Assembly: GCA_905221605.1 (NCBI GenBank)
Contig: CAJNDS010000868.1
Coordinates: 845,107 to 889,766, forward strand
DNA length: 44,660 bases
Direction: 5' to 3'
DNA from: Symbiodinium natans
Lineage: Eukaryota > Sar > Dinophyceae > Suessiales > Symbiodiniaceae
The translations under genes were made by a program, and so were the position numbers. Below are positions 1-12,201 of the stretch, one piece after another (the first letter of the stretch is position 1; every line of letters starts with the position of its first letter). Below the pieces are notes generated by a model that was given only the letters and a program-made list of their open reading frames with translations, did not search any database and had not been told where the DNA came from.

Positions 1-1536
1 TTGTAGAGACAACCAACGAGACACCCCTACCTAAAACCCTAAGCTCCAGCATAAGAATCCAGGAGCCTACAAATTCTGAAGTCGCCCTTCTGACGGAACC
101 AGAGGATATCAAGGAAGTTGAGAGGGCTCGCAGGGCTCTAAGAAAGAACTCCTACCGTTTGTGGCGCAGGAGGGCTGTAGATAGAGTCGGCGTATGGTAT
201 AGGAAATAGCATCAATGCACCACCCTGAGAAGGCATGGGGTCAGGCTTCTGGCAGCAGTCTGAAACAACACGAATTCTTCCCGCCCCCCCCCCCCCCCCC
301 CCCCACCACCACGCAACTCACAACCCAATTGCTAGCCACCCAACCGTTGCAGTACCGTGTTCCGCACCGTGCTTGGCAGCGTTCGAGCAGTCGAGGCTGC
401 GTGGGCTTGGATTAGCTGACGTCGAGGGTTGCTGAGGACTATGTTGGCTGGGGCTGGACGATCACTGCAGTACATCCTGCTCAGTAATTCGGCCCAATTG
501 CGATTGGCCATCCTGGGCACGGGCCTTGGGTTCAGTCTGTCAGAGCCCCTCGAGACTGCCCTGAGAGTGACCCTCGGCGTCACTAAGCCCGAGTCATCGG
601 TGGCTATGCTACCTCCCCTGCCGCAGCAGATGGGCAGTTAAAAACTGTCCCTGATGCTGTTGGTGGGCCCCATGCTGTGGCGTCACATGGCCTGGCTGTT
701 GGACGCCGCAGCATGCGATGCCTTTTACTGCTCTTATGCCCTGCTAAAGTTACTGTCAAGCCTACCGATTCTGAACCCCTGACCCGAATCCTTGCCACCG
801 ATTCGACCTACAAAAATGTCCCCCCCCCCCCCCCCCCCCCCCGAAGGAAGGAGCTCGAATCTCGAGGCACGTCCCTGAGCCGAGATGCTGAGATGCTTAA
901 GAGGGCCTATACAGTCCGATGAGGTTGCAGGGCTGGGTTGAAGGTTTAGGGTTCAGTGGCCTTGCGCCGCAGGTCAGCTTTGACTGTATGAGCCCTTTCC
1001 GCACCTGCTCTTGCTCTGAAACTGGGCGGCCTCAGTGAAAAGAGTCTCTTTCAGACCCCGCGCCGCAGAATATTGCATCTGTTCACGCAGACCCCTCAAC
1101 ACAAGAATCCACTCGTAGTTCCCCAAACAGTTTACTGTTGGGGTTTCAAAATCCATCCAAGGATTGCCGACATTCTGGGGACTGTTGCCGGGGTTCCTGG
1201 GCTCCTTGTCTCCCATTGTCTCCCTTTTCCCCCTTTTCGTCACTCCTCTTTCCTTGACATGCCTTTAACTGGTTGGGGTCTTCGGTGGTGTAGTTTGTAG
1301 TCCTTTTAGGGGAAGAACCTATGCCTCCAACTCTGCTGCAAGGCTCGTGAGGCTCAAGGCTGTGAAGACTTGAATTCCTGCTGGAACAATGCGTGGTTGG
1401 CCTCCAGGTGTCCCAGCAGCACGAGCGAGCTTACTATCATGCGCACGCACCGTAATTGTGACTCCTGAAGTTTGCAGAAGCTGGCAGCGTCACATGTATG
1501 TTCTCGTGGGGCGTCTCTCCCTAAACCCCAAACCCT
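1..1536. other. Gene-free stretch with two long poly-C tracts
   Basis: No convincing coding region is visible on either strand. The stretch has a run of about 21 C at 284-304 and a run of about 23 C at 820-842, and degenerate telomere-like words (ACCCTAA, TTTAGGG) near 36 and 945. The open frames crossing it are short, start within low-complexity sequence and show no recognisable domain. Confidence 0.5.
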
Positions 1537-1576
1537 ACTCCCTAATCCCTAAACCCTAAACCCTATAAACCCTATG
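1537..1576 (-). repeat. Short interstitial telomere-type repeat (CCCTAAA)
   Basis: Degenerate CCCTAAA/CCCTAAT units, the complement of TTTAGGG. This is the first of many short interstitial arrays in the left two thirds of the window. Confidence 0.75.
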
Positions 1577-1861
1577 CCTTGCGCGTAGACGTCCCGCAAG
1601 TCCTTTCTTGCGTCAGCCTCCTTGGGCCCTCGCGGCCCGCATCAACCCTAAAAGTCGATGTTGGGCAAACATGGCGCGGAAACCCTAAAAGTTGGGATGT
1701 TCCCCATTTCTATACGAACAGTCCTTCATAGTACCCCCCCCCCTATTATAATCCGGGGGAGCAGCACAACCTAAACGCCGTAGCTCAGTTTCAAAAAGTG
1801 AGGTTGGGCATAGCAATCGCAAGTTGGCATGGCAAGCCGTGAAGCATGGCCTCAGCCGTAA

Positions 1862-1980
1862 GGTTTAGGGCTTAGGGCTTAGGGTTTAGGGTTTAGGGTT
1901 TAGGGTTTAGGGCTTAGGGCTTAGGGCTTAGTAAGGGTTTAGGGTTTAGGGTTTAGGGTTTAGGGTTTAGGGTTTAGGGC
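1862..1980 (+). repeat. Interstitial telomere-type array TTTAGGG with CTTAGGG variants
   Basis: About 16 heptamers, mostly TTTAGGG, with blocks of the variant CTTAGGG at each end of the pure core and one broken unit near 1930. Clustering of the variant at the edges resembles telomere-proximal degeneration, but here it is internal. Further degenerate units lie at 2350-2402. Confidence 0.85.
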
Positions 1981-3220
1981 TAACATAGGTTTTATAGGAT
2001 TTAGGGGCGATGGTGGGGGGGGGGCCGGGGCATCGACACGCTAGTCGTCCGCACAAACTGTGTGCTTTCCGGAAGGGCATGTGCTCAGCTCCGGTAGCCC
2101 AAGACCCAGCTCGTCAAGTTGAATCGCAAGGGTAAGGCTTGTAGGGTTTTAAGTCAAGCCTTTCTTCTGCCCCACTCGGCTGACGAACTAGCTGGCTATC
2201 ATCCTGTTTTTTTTTGGGGATGCTAGGCATTAGCTTGTTGTTGTTTCCCGCGGCGCCAGAAAACCACCCAGCTTCAGAGCCTTAGAACTTGTTATTTAGG
2301 GCTAAGAGGCTTCACGGCTGCTCCGGCCCTCGCTGGGGCCAGAACTACCCAGTTTAGGGTTAAGGCTTTAGGGGTTTAGGGTTTAGGCTTTATAGGTTTT
2401 AGGGGAAAAGCCCCGAACCCGACAGCGAAATGGTTATCAGAGATCATCACGCTGGCCCAAAGGTGCAGGATGTGTGGTCCTGACGGATAGACATGGTTGC
2501 GTTTGCATGTCTGCATGCTGGGTACTCGTACATGAAGCGGGGCCTAGGGTTTAGGATTCAGGGTTCAGGGTTTAGGGGTTGCTCGTGAATGATGCTTTTC
2601 AGCTTGCTTTGTTGACGTCGTTGTTCGGGCTGAGGGTGATAGCAAGGGGCAGCCCTAATGGTTTTCATATTTTGGTGTCAGTTTTGCAAGTGCATGGGCA
2701 CGGTCTACTCCGGGGCAGCGTGAAACCTCTTTCAGCTTTCAGTCATTCTCCTTGTTGAACAGCAGACCTGCTGCAGATAATCTGCGCAGCAGTTTTGACC
2801 ATGTAAAAAATGTGGGGCACGAGCCGGTCACCGGTGAGAAAGCGTCTTCAGAAAATGTTGACACTTTGGGTGCGCTCGGAGCATCGTGAAGTGCAGGACA
2901 GAAGTCTTTACTTTACGCATCACCCTCAAGGCATCTTTCGGAGCAGGACACCAAACGCTTGCTGCCGAGCCCCCAGGCCTGCTTCCTTCGCTGCACTAGG
3001 CAAGTGACTGGCTTCGTGCCCGCGTGTTGATCGCCCTCCCGGTTTGGCTTGGCGGCTTGTTTCAGGGGCTTAGCTGTTTAGCTTCAGAGTATGTGCGTTT
3101 ACGAAAATAAGGGACCCGACCCCCAGATAGTGGGATCATAAGGTGCCCCCAAAACCGTCAACCCCCATCGTGTGTTCACGAACTTCTTCCATCAGGGTCG
3201 CTGCCCATCGCCGGGCGACG
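1981..3220. other. Gene-poor spacer
   Basis: Holds a G-rich run near 2014-2023, degenerate TTTAGGG units at 2350-2402 and 2548-2578, and one 65-codon open frame (2810-3007) without any family resemblance. I see no supported gene. Confidence 0.45.
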
Positions 3221-3296
3221 GAACCCTAAACCCTACACCCTAAACCCTAAACCCGAAACCCTAAACCCTAAACCCTAAACCCTAAACCCTAAACCT
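3221..3296 (-). repeat. Interstitial telomere-type array (CCCTAAA)
   Basis: About ten CCCTAAA units. It is oppositely oriented to the TTTAGGG array 130 bp downstream, so the two arrays point G-strand ends away from each other around a unique spacer. Confidence 0.85.
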
Positions 3297-3428
3297 AGTC
3301 GATCCTTAGTTGTGAGTGGGAGTCAACTTAGAGCGAGCCGACCTTCCTTCAAGGCTCACGCCACATCCAACAGTGGGCAGCATTCCATGAACACACACAC
3401 ACACAAGGTCAGTCCAATAGCCCCCTCA

Positions 3429-3494
3429 CGGTTTAGGGTTTAGGGTTTAAGGTTTAGGGTTTAGGGTTTAGGGTTTAGGGTTTAGGGTTTAGGG
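3429..3494 (+). repeat. Interstitial telomere-type array (TTTAGGG)
   Basis: About nine TTTAGGG units with one TTTAAGG variant. With the array at 3221-3296 it forms an inverted pair that could fold into a long stem. Confidence 0.85.
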
Positions 3495-6474
3495 GTCAGC
3501 CCTATAGCCGCCTTAGGACGTTTAGTTCAGAAAATCCGGGGAAATACCAAGCATCATTTTTGTTCTATGGGTACTATGGGTATGAACTATGCAGAGAGGG
3601 CAGCGTTCTACTCTCCACATTGTTGCCATTCAGTATGGACAGGCACGCAGGTGGCACTCTGCCAGCCATTGGCATCCGATACTGCACTCTTGTGGCTAAC
3701 AACACCCCTACGTGTCGGGGCTCAGGGGTTTACAGGCTTAAGCCCGAAACCTTAAACCTTAAACCCAAAGTCGTAAAGCGGTCCGACATAACCGTCGCCA
3801 TTCCTAGAAGGGCTTTACTGACGCAGACCTTCGTTTCGAGAATGCCGTTGGCCAAGCGACAAAAGAAGCACCATGTCTGCTGCTGCCTTTAATGAAGGCT
3901 CTAATGTTGCTGTAGCGAGACCAGACGCCTCGATGTTGACCTTTTCGCCCAAACTCATCTAGGACGCACCCCCATACAGGAACAGCAGGAGCGTCTAAAG
4001 GTGAACTCTCCACTTCGAAACACACCTGAAAATCTTGAAAACGAGCACCGTAAAGCAACAACACCCTGCAGATAAACAAATCAGTTCCTGTGTAGGCTTC
4101 ATCCAGGACCGCTGTTGGAAGGAGCCTACACGAAGTGATCGAAGATTAGACCATCTCGCTTTGAAACTCAAGGTAAAAAAATAGGTTTTTGAGTGGTGGT
4201 CTTGTCTTTCGGCAGACTCCGCTAGCAGACCTGTGTTCGTCCTTTCAACAATCAGGCCACGGACCCGTAATTAGCGAAGGAACACGCCGCTTACTTTTGT
4301 AGATTGCCTACATGTGGCTGTGTCTGTGTGCCTTCAAAGTTTCCAGCACGAGGTTCAGTTGTAGTTGTTCCTTTGGTTCGTGGTTTGGGGATTCGACGCA
4401 CCGATTGTCTCAATTGCTCAGGTTCACAGGCTTCGCCGAGCAATTCGTGGAACTGTACGGTTTCTGAGTCGCTCACTGGCCAGACTTGTGATGGTCCAAC
4501 CCGAGCTGTTGTACTTACTTGGTCAGCTTCCTAGTGGAACTTTTCCGTCAGAAGCGGTTAAGTGTTGGGACTATGTAAGGAGTAATTAGAAGTTAAGAAA
4601 CCAGTGACCTCTGACCTCTCTGGAGAGTTTTCTTATTCGGCGTTCGCACTGTAGCGCCACTAAAAGTAACAGTCACCGCTTGACGACTAGGGCGTTAAAC
4701 CTGAAGTCACCATGTTCTCGCCATCATGCGGAGGAAAGGGTTTGGGGCTCGGGTTAGGCTTAGGGCCGTTTAGGGTTTAGTAGGGTGTAGGGGGCACTTG
4801 ACGCAACAGCAGCGCTCGAATCTCTCTGCCGCAGTGGCTTCTGGACGTATTTTCTCCTGTAAAAAGTGTATCAATACGCCTATCTGTCGAGAGCTCACGA
4901 GGTGCCGCATTCTTATGGCATCAATAGCCTGAAGCTTGTGGACGTAGACGACTCAGCGCGATTAGACGCCCAATATTGCAACGGCACGTCATCACCTCAG
5001 ACCGTAGAAAGCCCTAGTCTTATAGTAGCCACACGGAGTTGGCGCATGCAGTGGCATTCGACGCCCTAGCTTCCTGCATCCGCGCTTCTGCATATTGCAA
5101 GCGACATGTCATTCAAAACCTCCCTAAACTCGGATTGAGCAGTAAACCCTATCTTGGGTTTAGAGAGTGCATAGGCAGTGTCAGATGGGTTCAGAGAGTT
5201 GAGTGCATTTCAGTGCCTGACGGGCACAGCAGTTTCACCATGCATTGCCTCTTGCAGCATGCAGCAGACTCGAAACCCTTAGAGCACTGAGTCCCGAGCC
5301 TTCTTAAGAATGCGCGTTCCAAATGCCCGACGCATCTGCCTTCCGCCCCAATCCTACAGACCTTTCCGCACCTCGGTTCCGCCAACAAAGCGCATGTGGG
5401 GCGGGGTGGGTTCCCACAACAGGGGTACCTTTGTTTGGGAGACCTATAATAAAGATTTTTAGGGCATGTAAAACGGCGGTTCATGTCCACCCTACAGCGT
5501 GCTTTTAAATGCCTGGAGGCATGAACTTCGAACCTTTGGAGACCCTTAAGTGGTCTACAGCTTTTCGCAAATTTTCGCTGGGCCACGGCCACTTGAGGCA
5601 CGGAGTTCTGTATGCACCCATGTGATGAGGGATATTGCGAGCAGACTCATGATTCGAGTTCGAGCTTGGGGCTGAACCGCGCTTGTATTGCAAAGAAAGT
5701 TGCCAACACGTGCCTCGTTTTTCCAGCCCTGCTGCACCTGCTCAGAGACGCAGAAGTTGCGATGTGCCGAGGTGAAAGAATGGCTTGATGCATTGGTTGG
5801 AACAGGGTGCAGCTTCTCCTAAGCATCATGCGACCAGTAGTCGTCATGGACAGACACGGATGAAGGTTCACAGACGTGAACGCTGATGCTTTAAAATAGG
5901 GGGTGGGAAAACCAGAAAAGGGTTGATTGTTTGCAGAAGACAGCTTTTGCAATGACGATGAGAAGACTTCATCGGAGGGGAGGCATGCAAGCTAGTTTGG
6001 AATGGCCACAGGGACCTCTATACAAACCACAGCACGAAACCCAAGCACCAGCTTCAATCCTAAATGCCGAATATGCATGCCGGCAAGGTGCTTGCGAGTC
6101 TGTCGCAGCTTACATGTATTGTGGCAACTGTTGCTGGGGACAGAAACACGCCCAAGGGAAGAGGGTTTTCGGGTCCCCCAGAACCTACACTCTAAGCCAC
6201 TGTCTGTGGCGCAGTGCAGACTAAGGCAGTTTTGCTTTCCGCCGCTACCCATTCTGGCTTCGCTGTCCTGGCAGCAGCAGAGGCTACACTCTGCTGACTC
6301 GGAGTTTGCTGGCCCAATCGTGCCACTTACTCCATCAACATGTTCTGTTGTGTCGCACACATCTATGTCGGTAGGTATGTGTGTTGTTTTGTAGTTGTGT
6401 AGGATGTAGACATACACAGTGCTCTTGAAAGAAGAAAAAGAGCACGCGAGAGAGAGAGAGGGAGAGCGGGGGCC
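3495..6474. other. Spacer without a supported gene
   Basis: Several open frames of 60-140 codons overlap on both strands, none with a domain, a clear start context or splice-supported continuation. The longest are 5992-6417 (minus) and 6002-6394 (plus), which overlap each other almost completely, as expected of chance frames. A short (GA)n tract lies at about 6448-6464, just before the next open frame. Confidence 0.45.
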
Positions 6475-7005
6475 ATGGCCAGTCCAGCGCTGGCTCGTGA
6501 GTCTTCATTATGGTCCTTGTCGACATCAACAGCCGCCTCACCGGCACTGCATCTGAACACAAGGCAACTCAGCGCGCCGGCGGCGAGTGCGCCAACAAGG
6601 TCGGATTCCAAGAACACCCGTCCTGTTCGCGCCTGCAGCATGGATTCAGAAGGCCATGCCAGCCGGGACAGCTGGAAGACTTCCCGCACGCGAGCATCAA
6701 GTGTGTGCAGTAAGAGCAGCCGTGCCACCGTGCAGGATCTGATGAACTTCGCACAGCAGAGGCCTTATGAGTTTGAGCAGTCGATCCTCCTGCTCCGGCG
6801 AACCGACAGCTTCAAGGCCAAAGCAGAGGATCGCAACCGAGGTGTAGCTCTTCACGCAAGGTCGCGGTTTTCAACCGATTCTGGTGGCCAAGGCACCAGG
6901 GAGTTTACCGACTCGTCCGCGCCTTCGCGCGCGCGAAGCAAGACCGTTCATCAGTTCGACCGGCAAGGCTTGCCCAGAGGACGCAACTGCATCGTGTCGA
7001 TTTAA
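6475..7005 (+). CDS. Hypothetical Ser/Arg-rich protein, 176 residues
   Basis: This is the best single-exon candidate in the left domain. It opens at an ATG in a good eukaryotic context (GGGGGCCATGGCC) and runs 176 codons. The product is rich in serine, arginine and alanine, with many Ser-Arg and Thr-Ser pairs spread along it and a more structured patch around residues 80-115 (QDLMNFAQQRPYEFEQSILL). No membrane segment, signal peptide or known domain is visible. The composition suggests a disordered basic protein, but chance openness in GC-rich DNA is a real alternative. The upstream (GA)n tract and the lack of introns give no further support. Confidence 0.3.
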   Translation: MASPALARESSLWSLSTSTAASPALHLNTRQLSAPAASAPTRSDSKNTRPVRACSMDSEGHASRDSWKTSRTRASSVCSKSSRATVQDLMNFAQQRPYEFEQSILLLRRTDSFKAKAEDRNRGVALHARSRFSTDSGGQGTREFTDSSAPSRARSKTVHQFDRQGLPRGRNCIVSI

Positions 7006-8878
7006 CACAGAACATCTTGGCACCGATGACAAACCCCGCAAAGAGGCCGGGCCGTGTTTCAAGGACTCGATGTTATGATCATCAGAAAGCAGGCTGACAA
7101 ATGGTCAGTTCCTTGAGCTTCACCACACCTTCAGAGGCTCTTTCCACTTGCGCAGAAGAGCCTTACCCCTATAGCTTAGCTCTAGTAAGGTTTGTTGTAG
7201 GGGGGTTAGTGCCGCTCAGACTCAGGCAACTCGAAAGGAGCCTCCTGTTTAGAGTCCGGCACATGTGCAGAAGCTTGTGTCCCATAATGACTTTTAAACT
7301 GCAGCAGCCATTTAAATGTCCTCTTTGTACCGATGCCAACCACTGAGTGAAGGCAAGCAACGCCCGCTAACTATAGTTGAGGCCGACGTGCAATGACAAT
7401 TTGACTCGCATGAGGCTTTCGAAGACTTTTGCCGGAGAGGTGCTTAGTGTTTCCAGTATGCCAGTATGCTCCCTGAAATCAAAGCGAGCCTCCGAAGTTT
7501 CAACCTGTTTCAGACTTCATTTGTTCTTCCCTTTCTGCCTCTCCCGCTCGCTTTCTCTGTCGATCTATACAGCACCTAGCTATGTTTACATCTGTTCGTT
7601 CTTGATGCTCGGTTCCTATTCCCCCGAGCAGTGCTTGCGAGAACTGTGGGGCTCTTACATTCGGGGGGGGGGGGCATATGAGCTAGCGAGTCTGCAGGTT
7701 CCTTGCTCGCATGGCTTTTTGCGCACTTTTGTGCCCAAGATCTCAGAACCTGTCCGTGGCCACTCTCGCCAAGGCCTTTGCGCGTTTCTGATCTCAATCG
7801 TGTTCTCGCCGGTCCTACTCTGCGGTTGGCAGGTATGCGTTTCTGATCATCCTCCGCAGTCGCTGTCCACTGTGGCCACTGTGCTCTGGCTCTCACTGTT
7901 CGAGGCCAGCGCGCGCTTCTGCTCGACATTGCTCAGCATGCGACAACGCGCGATGCCCTCGTCATGTTACAACTGGGGTCTATGCCGACAAGTGATGTAT
8001 TTCATGCATTGTCTGGTGCACGGTGTGATTCCTTTGTTCCCGGCGCAACTATTCTAAGTACATGCATGTGTGTACGCTTTGTAGTGTGTAAGCTTACTTC
8101 GAACAGCCAAGCCTCATGGTCCGCCGTCTCCGGCAACTTTCCGCATTACTATATTTCTCAACCCCCACACGTGCATCGGATCCCAATGTGTCCCGGTTGC
8201 AAGTGGTTCCTCTTACAAGGCAAGGGCAGCGAGTTTCATGAGCTTATCAAGGCCAGCTGGGGAATATAATGCACGCCCTGAGACAAGTACGTTCAAGTCC
8301 TTAGAAAGCATGAACCATGTCATCGTAATATTGGTGGCAACATGCCCGACCCAGGCCCGCTGTGGGACTCAAACCCTTGCCCCCCAAGCGAAGATTTTGG
8401 CTGAGAGCCCAGCAAGTTGCCAGTACGCAGCAGTCCGAACCAAATTTGTCCAATCCCACACCTCCCAGGACCGAGAGTACGCCATCATTCCACTTTGTTT
8501 TAGGTCTTTTAGGCTCCCTTACAAGCCCCTTTTGAAACCAAACCGGGCACCCTTTCCTAGGCTGCTCTTGGGTTTCCCCTCTTTTGATTCAGCCTCGCAG
8601 CCAGTATGTTCAGTGCGCGCTGTAGTTTGCTTTTGCGGGTGCCGAAACACTGGTGATGTAGCCCCTTTGCAATGAGGTCTGGTTTATACTTCACGAAGAT
8701 GTGGTATAAGGCTAGAATGAATTTACCCCTGAACCCGAAACTTTATTAAACCCTAAACCCAACCTGGACCGACAAATTGCTTGGACTGCTGTGGGAAGAG
8801 CAAAGTGCTAAGCACTGTCAGCGGTGTCCTTTCCAAAGTGCTAGCAGCTGCTAGCACAAAGAGGCGGGCCCAGCTGGC
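7006..8878. other. Spacer without a supported gene
   Basis: A 226-codon frame (7377-8057) begins at TTG, crosses a run of 12 G (7663-7674) and reads as Cys/Ser/Leu-rich sequence with no recognisable domain, so I do not call it. Degenerate CCCTAAA words occur at 8748-8760. Confidence 0.4.
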
Positions 8879-8945
8879 TCAGGGTTTAGGGTGTAGGGTT
8901 TGCGGTTCAGGGTTTAGGGTTTAGGGTTTAGGGTTTAGGGTTTTA
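8879..8945 (+). repeat. Interstitial telomere-type array (TTTAGGG)
   Basis: About eight TTTAGGG-like units, degenerate at the left edge and pure at the right. Confidence 0.8.
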
Positions 8946-9910
8946 GGTTTCTTTAGATTTAGGGGTGCACTTCCTATCGCGCGCTTGCGTAGCTTAGTAG
9001 CCCCACGCTCCACGCGAACTATTCCCTGCTTGCGCTCTACCCACCAAAGTGTCTTAATTTTTGTGGCGACGCCACACGGTAACACGCGCCGCAAGAGGTA
9101 GGGGTTGTCCTGGGAGGCGTGACCCTTCCAGGCCCGTAGGTTCGCCACGCTCCAGGGCTCGAGTCCTGTCCAAGAGGCTCGAGCACCCATGTATATGGGC
9201 AGCAGTTTGGGGTCTATAGGGTTTAGGGTTAGAGGAGTCGGTCCAGGGCTCCCCCTTAAGAACCCCACACTCCTGATCGAGCCTTTTGTAGAAAAAAGTT
9301 ATCCCTTTCTAAACAGATCCTGAGGCAACCCAGCTTTAGCTCGCCATTTCATGTTTCTACTATTGGGATTTTGCGTCTACCCGGAAAGTACCTTGGAGTT
9401 GAAGTATTTGGTAGGCATACTGCGTTCGTTCACGCTCCAGAAATACGGGGTAGGGGTAGCGTCAGGCTTTTGTGTTGAGAGCCAAACATTCCTCCAACTC
9501 ACTTGAGTTTGGAAGTACCCTCGCTACTTTCAAGAACACAGGATTTTGCGTGTACTTAAGCCATCGTTTAGACATTGACCTGGAGTTCAGGATTTGGGGC
9601 ACATCAGTTTGGGCCCTGCTTCTTTGCTTGCGTGTGCTTTGGCGTTTCTGCTCTTCTGCGGCCTTTTCCGGCAACTGGTTGGCAAGTCGCAGCCTTCAAA
9701 AATTCAGAAGTCTTGCACGTTTCACCTGCAGTGTTTTTGCAGCTTCGGACCCTGTGTGTGGTGCTGGAAGACTGCCAGAAGTGATTGGGCCGCTAGCTGA
9801 AGCCGTACGAGCTTCTACCCTAGACCCTATAGACCCTGAAGCACTAGATTCTAAGGTTGGAACCATGGGCACTTAGAATGGTACCTTACCCTTGTTTCAA
9901 GGCGTTCAAA

Positions 9911-10015
9911 GGGATCCGAAGTATGGGCCCTTATTATGTATAGTGTATACTATGTACAGTGTATATAACGCTTGTATAACAGGGGGCCCAAACAAGGGCC
10001 CATACTTCGGATCCC
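9911..10015. repeat. Foldback hairpin with perfect 22-bp arms
   Basis: The left arm 9911-9932 (begins GGGATCCGAAG, ends GGGCCCTT) is the exact reverse complement of the right arm 9994-10015. The 61-bp loop is TA-rich (TAGTGTATACTATG). A MITE or other foldback transposon is plausible, as is a transcribed hairpin. Flanking target duplications were not evident. Confidence 0.75.
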
Positions 10016-10464
10016 CTAGAGGTTCTGGATGTAGCATGTCAGGATCCGCTGGAATATTCTCAGGTCTTGCGCAGCGTTGCGGAAGCGGGCCATGGTCCGA
10101 GCGTCTTTGCTATTTTACGACTAGGGTTTCGAGTTTAGGGTTTAGGATTTAGGGTTGAGGCATATTTCTAGACGCCTCGGAGATGGCTTGTCGCCTGCGC
10201 AGATGGTGAGCATCGAATTGAGATTCAAGCTTGTTCACCGGCGATGCTGAGTTGCTTGGGGTGCGACTCCGAGGTTAGGTTTTAGGGGTTTAGGGCAGTT
10301 TAGGGTTTAGGGTTTTGGATTTAGGGTGGCAAGTGACAGATTCAAAACCTTGAGTTGTGGATGATGATCATTTTGTTGTGTGGAACCATTCAGCTTCCCG
10401 TCGGGCAAGACCCGCGTCGCAGACAAGTTTTGAGAAACCGACTGTGAGATGCACGAAAAAAGGG
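10016..10464. other. Spacer with scattered telomere words
   Basis: Single or paired TTTAGGG-like units occur at about 10120-10160 and 10278-10326. No gene is supported. Confidence 0.45.
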
Positions 10465-10576
10465 TTGGGGTTTAGGGTTAAGGTTTAGGGTTTAGGGTTT
10501 AGGGTTTAGGGTTTAGGGTTTAGGGTTTAGGGTTTAGGGTTTAGGGTTTAGGGTTAGGGTTTAGGGTTTAGGGGTT
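10465..10576 (+). repeat. Interstitial telomere-type array (TTTAGGG)
   Basis: About 15 units, nearly pure, with one 6-bp TTAGGG unit near the 3' end and GGGTTA variation at the left edge. It is among the longest arrays in the window. Confidence 0.9.
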
Positions 10577-11035
10577 TAGAAGTGAGGATTTATGATGTTC
10601 CCAAACCCTACACCTTTAGCTTCCGAAACAGGATTGGAAGAGCGTTTTGTTTCTCCGGACATTCAGTGTCTCGAGCTGGCATCGAATTCTTCTCGGTCGG
10701 AGCCCCTTCTCAGCGAGTAGTGCCTCTTCCAGACTACCTCCAATATTCGTTTAGGGTTTAGGGTTTGCACACACCTTGAATATTGAGATGCTAAGGAACA
10801 TCGTTGCGTGCACCCGAAAAGACTGCGCAGCGTTTAAAGCTCAATGTCTGGAGTGGGACGTGCCCTTGTACTGCTGCTCGGCTTAATTGGCTTTCGGGTA
10901 CGTTGTTGGTTTTGAGGGTTGGAGCCAAGTCTTCCTGCTCATTGGTGCTTACACGGTTTTAGGCGCACGGTTTTTTATCCATAGACGCTATAGCAAGCCA
11001 GATCCTTGAATCTGTCTAAGACGAAGTCCTCATCA

Positions 11036-11114
11036 ACCTAAACCCTAAAACCCTGAACCCTGAACCCTAAGCCCTAAGCCCTAAACCCTAAACCCTAAAC
11101 CCTAACCCTAAGCC
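11036..11114 (-). repeat. Interstitial telomere-type array (CCCTAAA with CCCTAAG/CCCTGAA variants)
   Basis: About eleven units. Variants CCCTGAA and CCCTAAG precede a pure CCCTAAA core. The orientation is opposite to the 10.5-kb array. Confidence 0.85.
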
Positions 11115-11723
11115 CTTTCCCGAGGACTGCCAAAGGGACATCTGTGGTCAAGGACCACCAGAGCTTCAACTTTGGGCTCTCGAACACCTGAAGACTCTAT
11201 TGCTTAAGAACACCCGAAATAATATGAAAAAAATGATCCTCCTTATAAGGGTAGTATAGGGATTGTTGTTTTTTTATTCTTTTGGGGTTCTTCAGCAAAT
11301 AGTAGATTCTAGTCCTGTTGGGTTCCTTCTACGGTTTCGACGGGAAACTCCCATACTCTGACCTCGGAAAGGCTAAGCCCTAAACCCTAAACCCATGTAT
11401 AACTAGGTAGGCCCTTGGGACATTTTAGATTTCCCCTTGATTGGGTTTAAGAGGATCATATTTAGGAATATTTTTCAGGAGGGCTTCAAGGGCCATCTCA
11501 GACAAGGGTGTGACAGAGTCAGGATTCGTGGCATGCCCGGGGAGGGGGGGGGTTGTATTGTTGTCATCTGTGCCTTATACGCTTACAACGCCGCAAGTAT
11601 GCGGAAATCGAATCGAGCACCCGAAGGACGCCTGCGAAGATGTCGGACATCCCCTTGTTTAAAGTCAGGAGCTCCCGTGTCGCCTTGCAGGGTTTACGCA
11701 GGGTTTGCAAACTTTTTTCAAAG

Positions 11724-11802
11724 GTTAGGGTTTTGGGTTTGGAGGGTTTAAGGTTTAGGGTTTGGGGTTTAGGGTTCGAGGTTTAGGGTTTGGGGTTTAG
11801 GG
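11724..11802 (+). repeat. Degenerate telomere-type array (TTTAGGG/TTTGGGG)
   Basis: About eleven units in which TTTAGGG alternates with TTTGGGG and GTTTGGA forms. Small open frames crossing this array are repeat artefacts. Confidence 0.75.
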
Positions 11803-12095
11803 TGAATTAGGAGGGGACTCCCCGTTGTGAATTCTGCGAACCCCGCAAGGAATTGCAATCCCAGTGGTGTCTTTGAAGGTGCGTCATGTGCGTATGATCC
11901 TGCGTGTTCACGGCCACACGCTACCTCGTAGCATCGTCTCTGCAAGTGCGCACACCACCTTGAGATCCTAAAACCCTAAGCCCTAAACCCTAAACTACAA
12001 ACGCCTACGCCCTCAAGCACTCGGACCAGCAACCACGCGTGCTTAGCTTTCGGTTTCATTCCAGATTGATACCCAATGCGGCGAAGTTGCATACA

Positions 12096-12201
12096 CTAAG
12101 GATCCATGTACCTTTACATTACATACTTGGGCCCTAAAGCTACGACATGGTTCGCCCCTTTAAGGCCCAAGCATATTCTATGTAAGCACATGGATCCTTA
12201 G
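12096..12201. repeat. Foldback hairpin with 14-bp perfect ends
   Basis: The outer arms CTAAGGATCCATGT (12096-12109) and its reverse complement (12188-12201) are perfect. The inner arms, around TTACATACTTGGGCC and GGCCCAAGCATATT, pair imperfectly, so most of the 106 bp can fold. Like the hairpin at 9.9 kb it carries GGATCC near the tip and GGGCCC further in, which hints at one family. Confidence 0.65.

Noticed and set aside
5992-6417. Overlapping frames of 141 (minus) and 130 (plus) codons
   Set aside because: They overlap each other almost completely, show no motif and have no support from splice-like boundaries.
7377-8057. 226-codon plus-strand frame
   Set aside because: Begins at TTG, runs through a 12-G homopolymer and has low-complexity Ser/Cys/Leu content with no domain.
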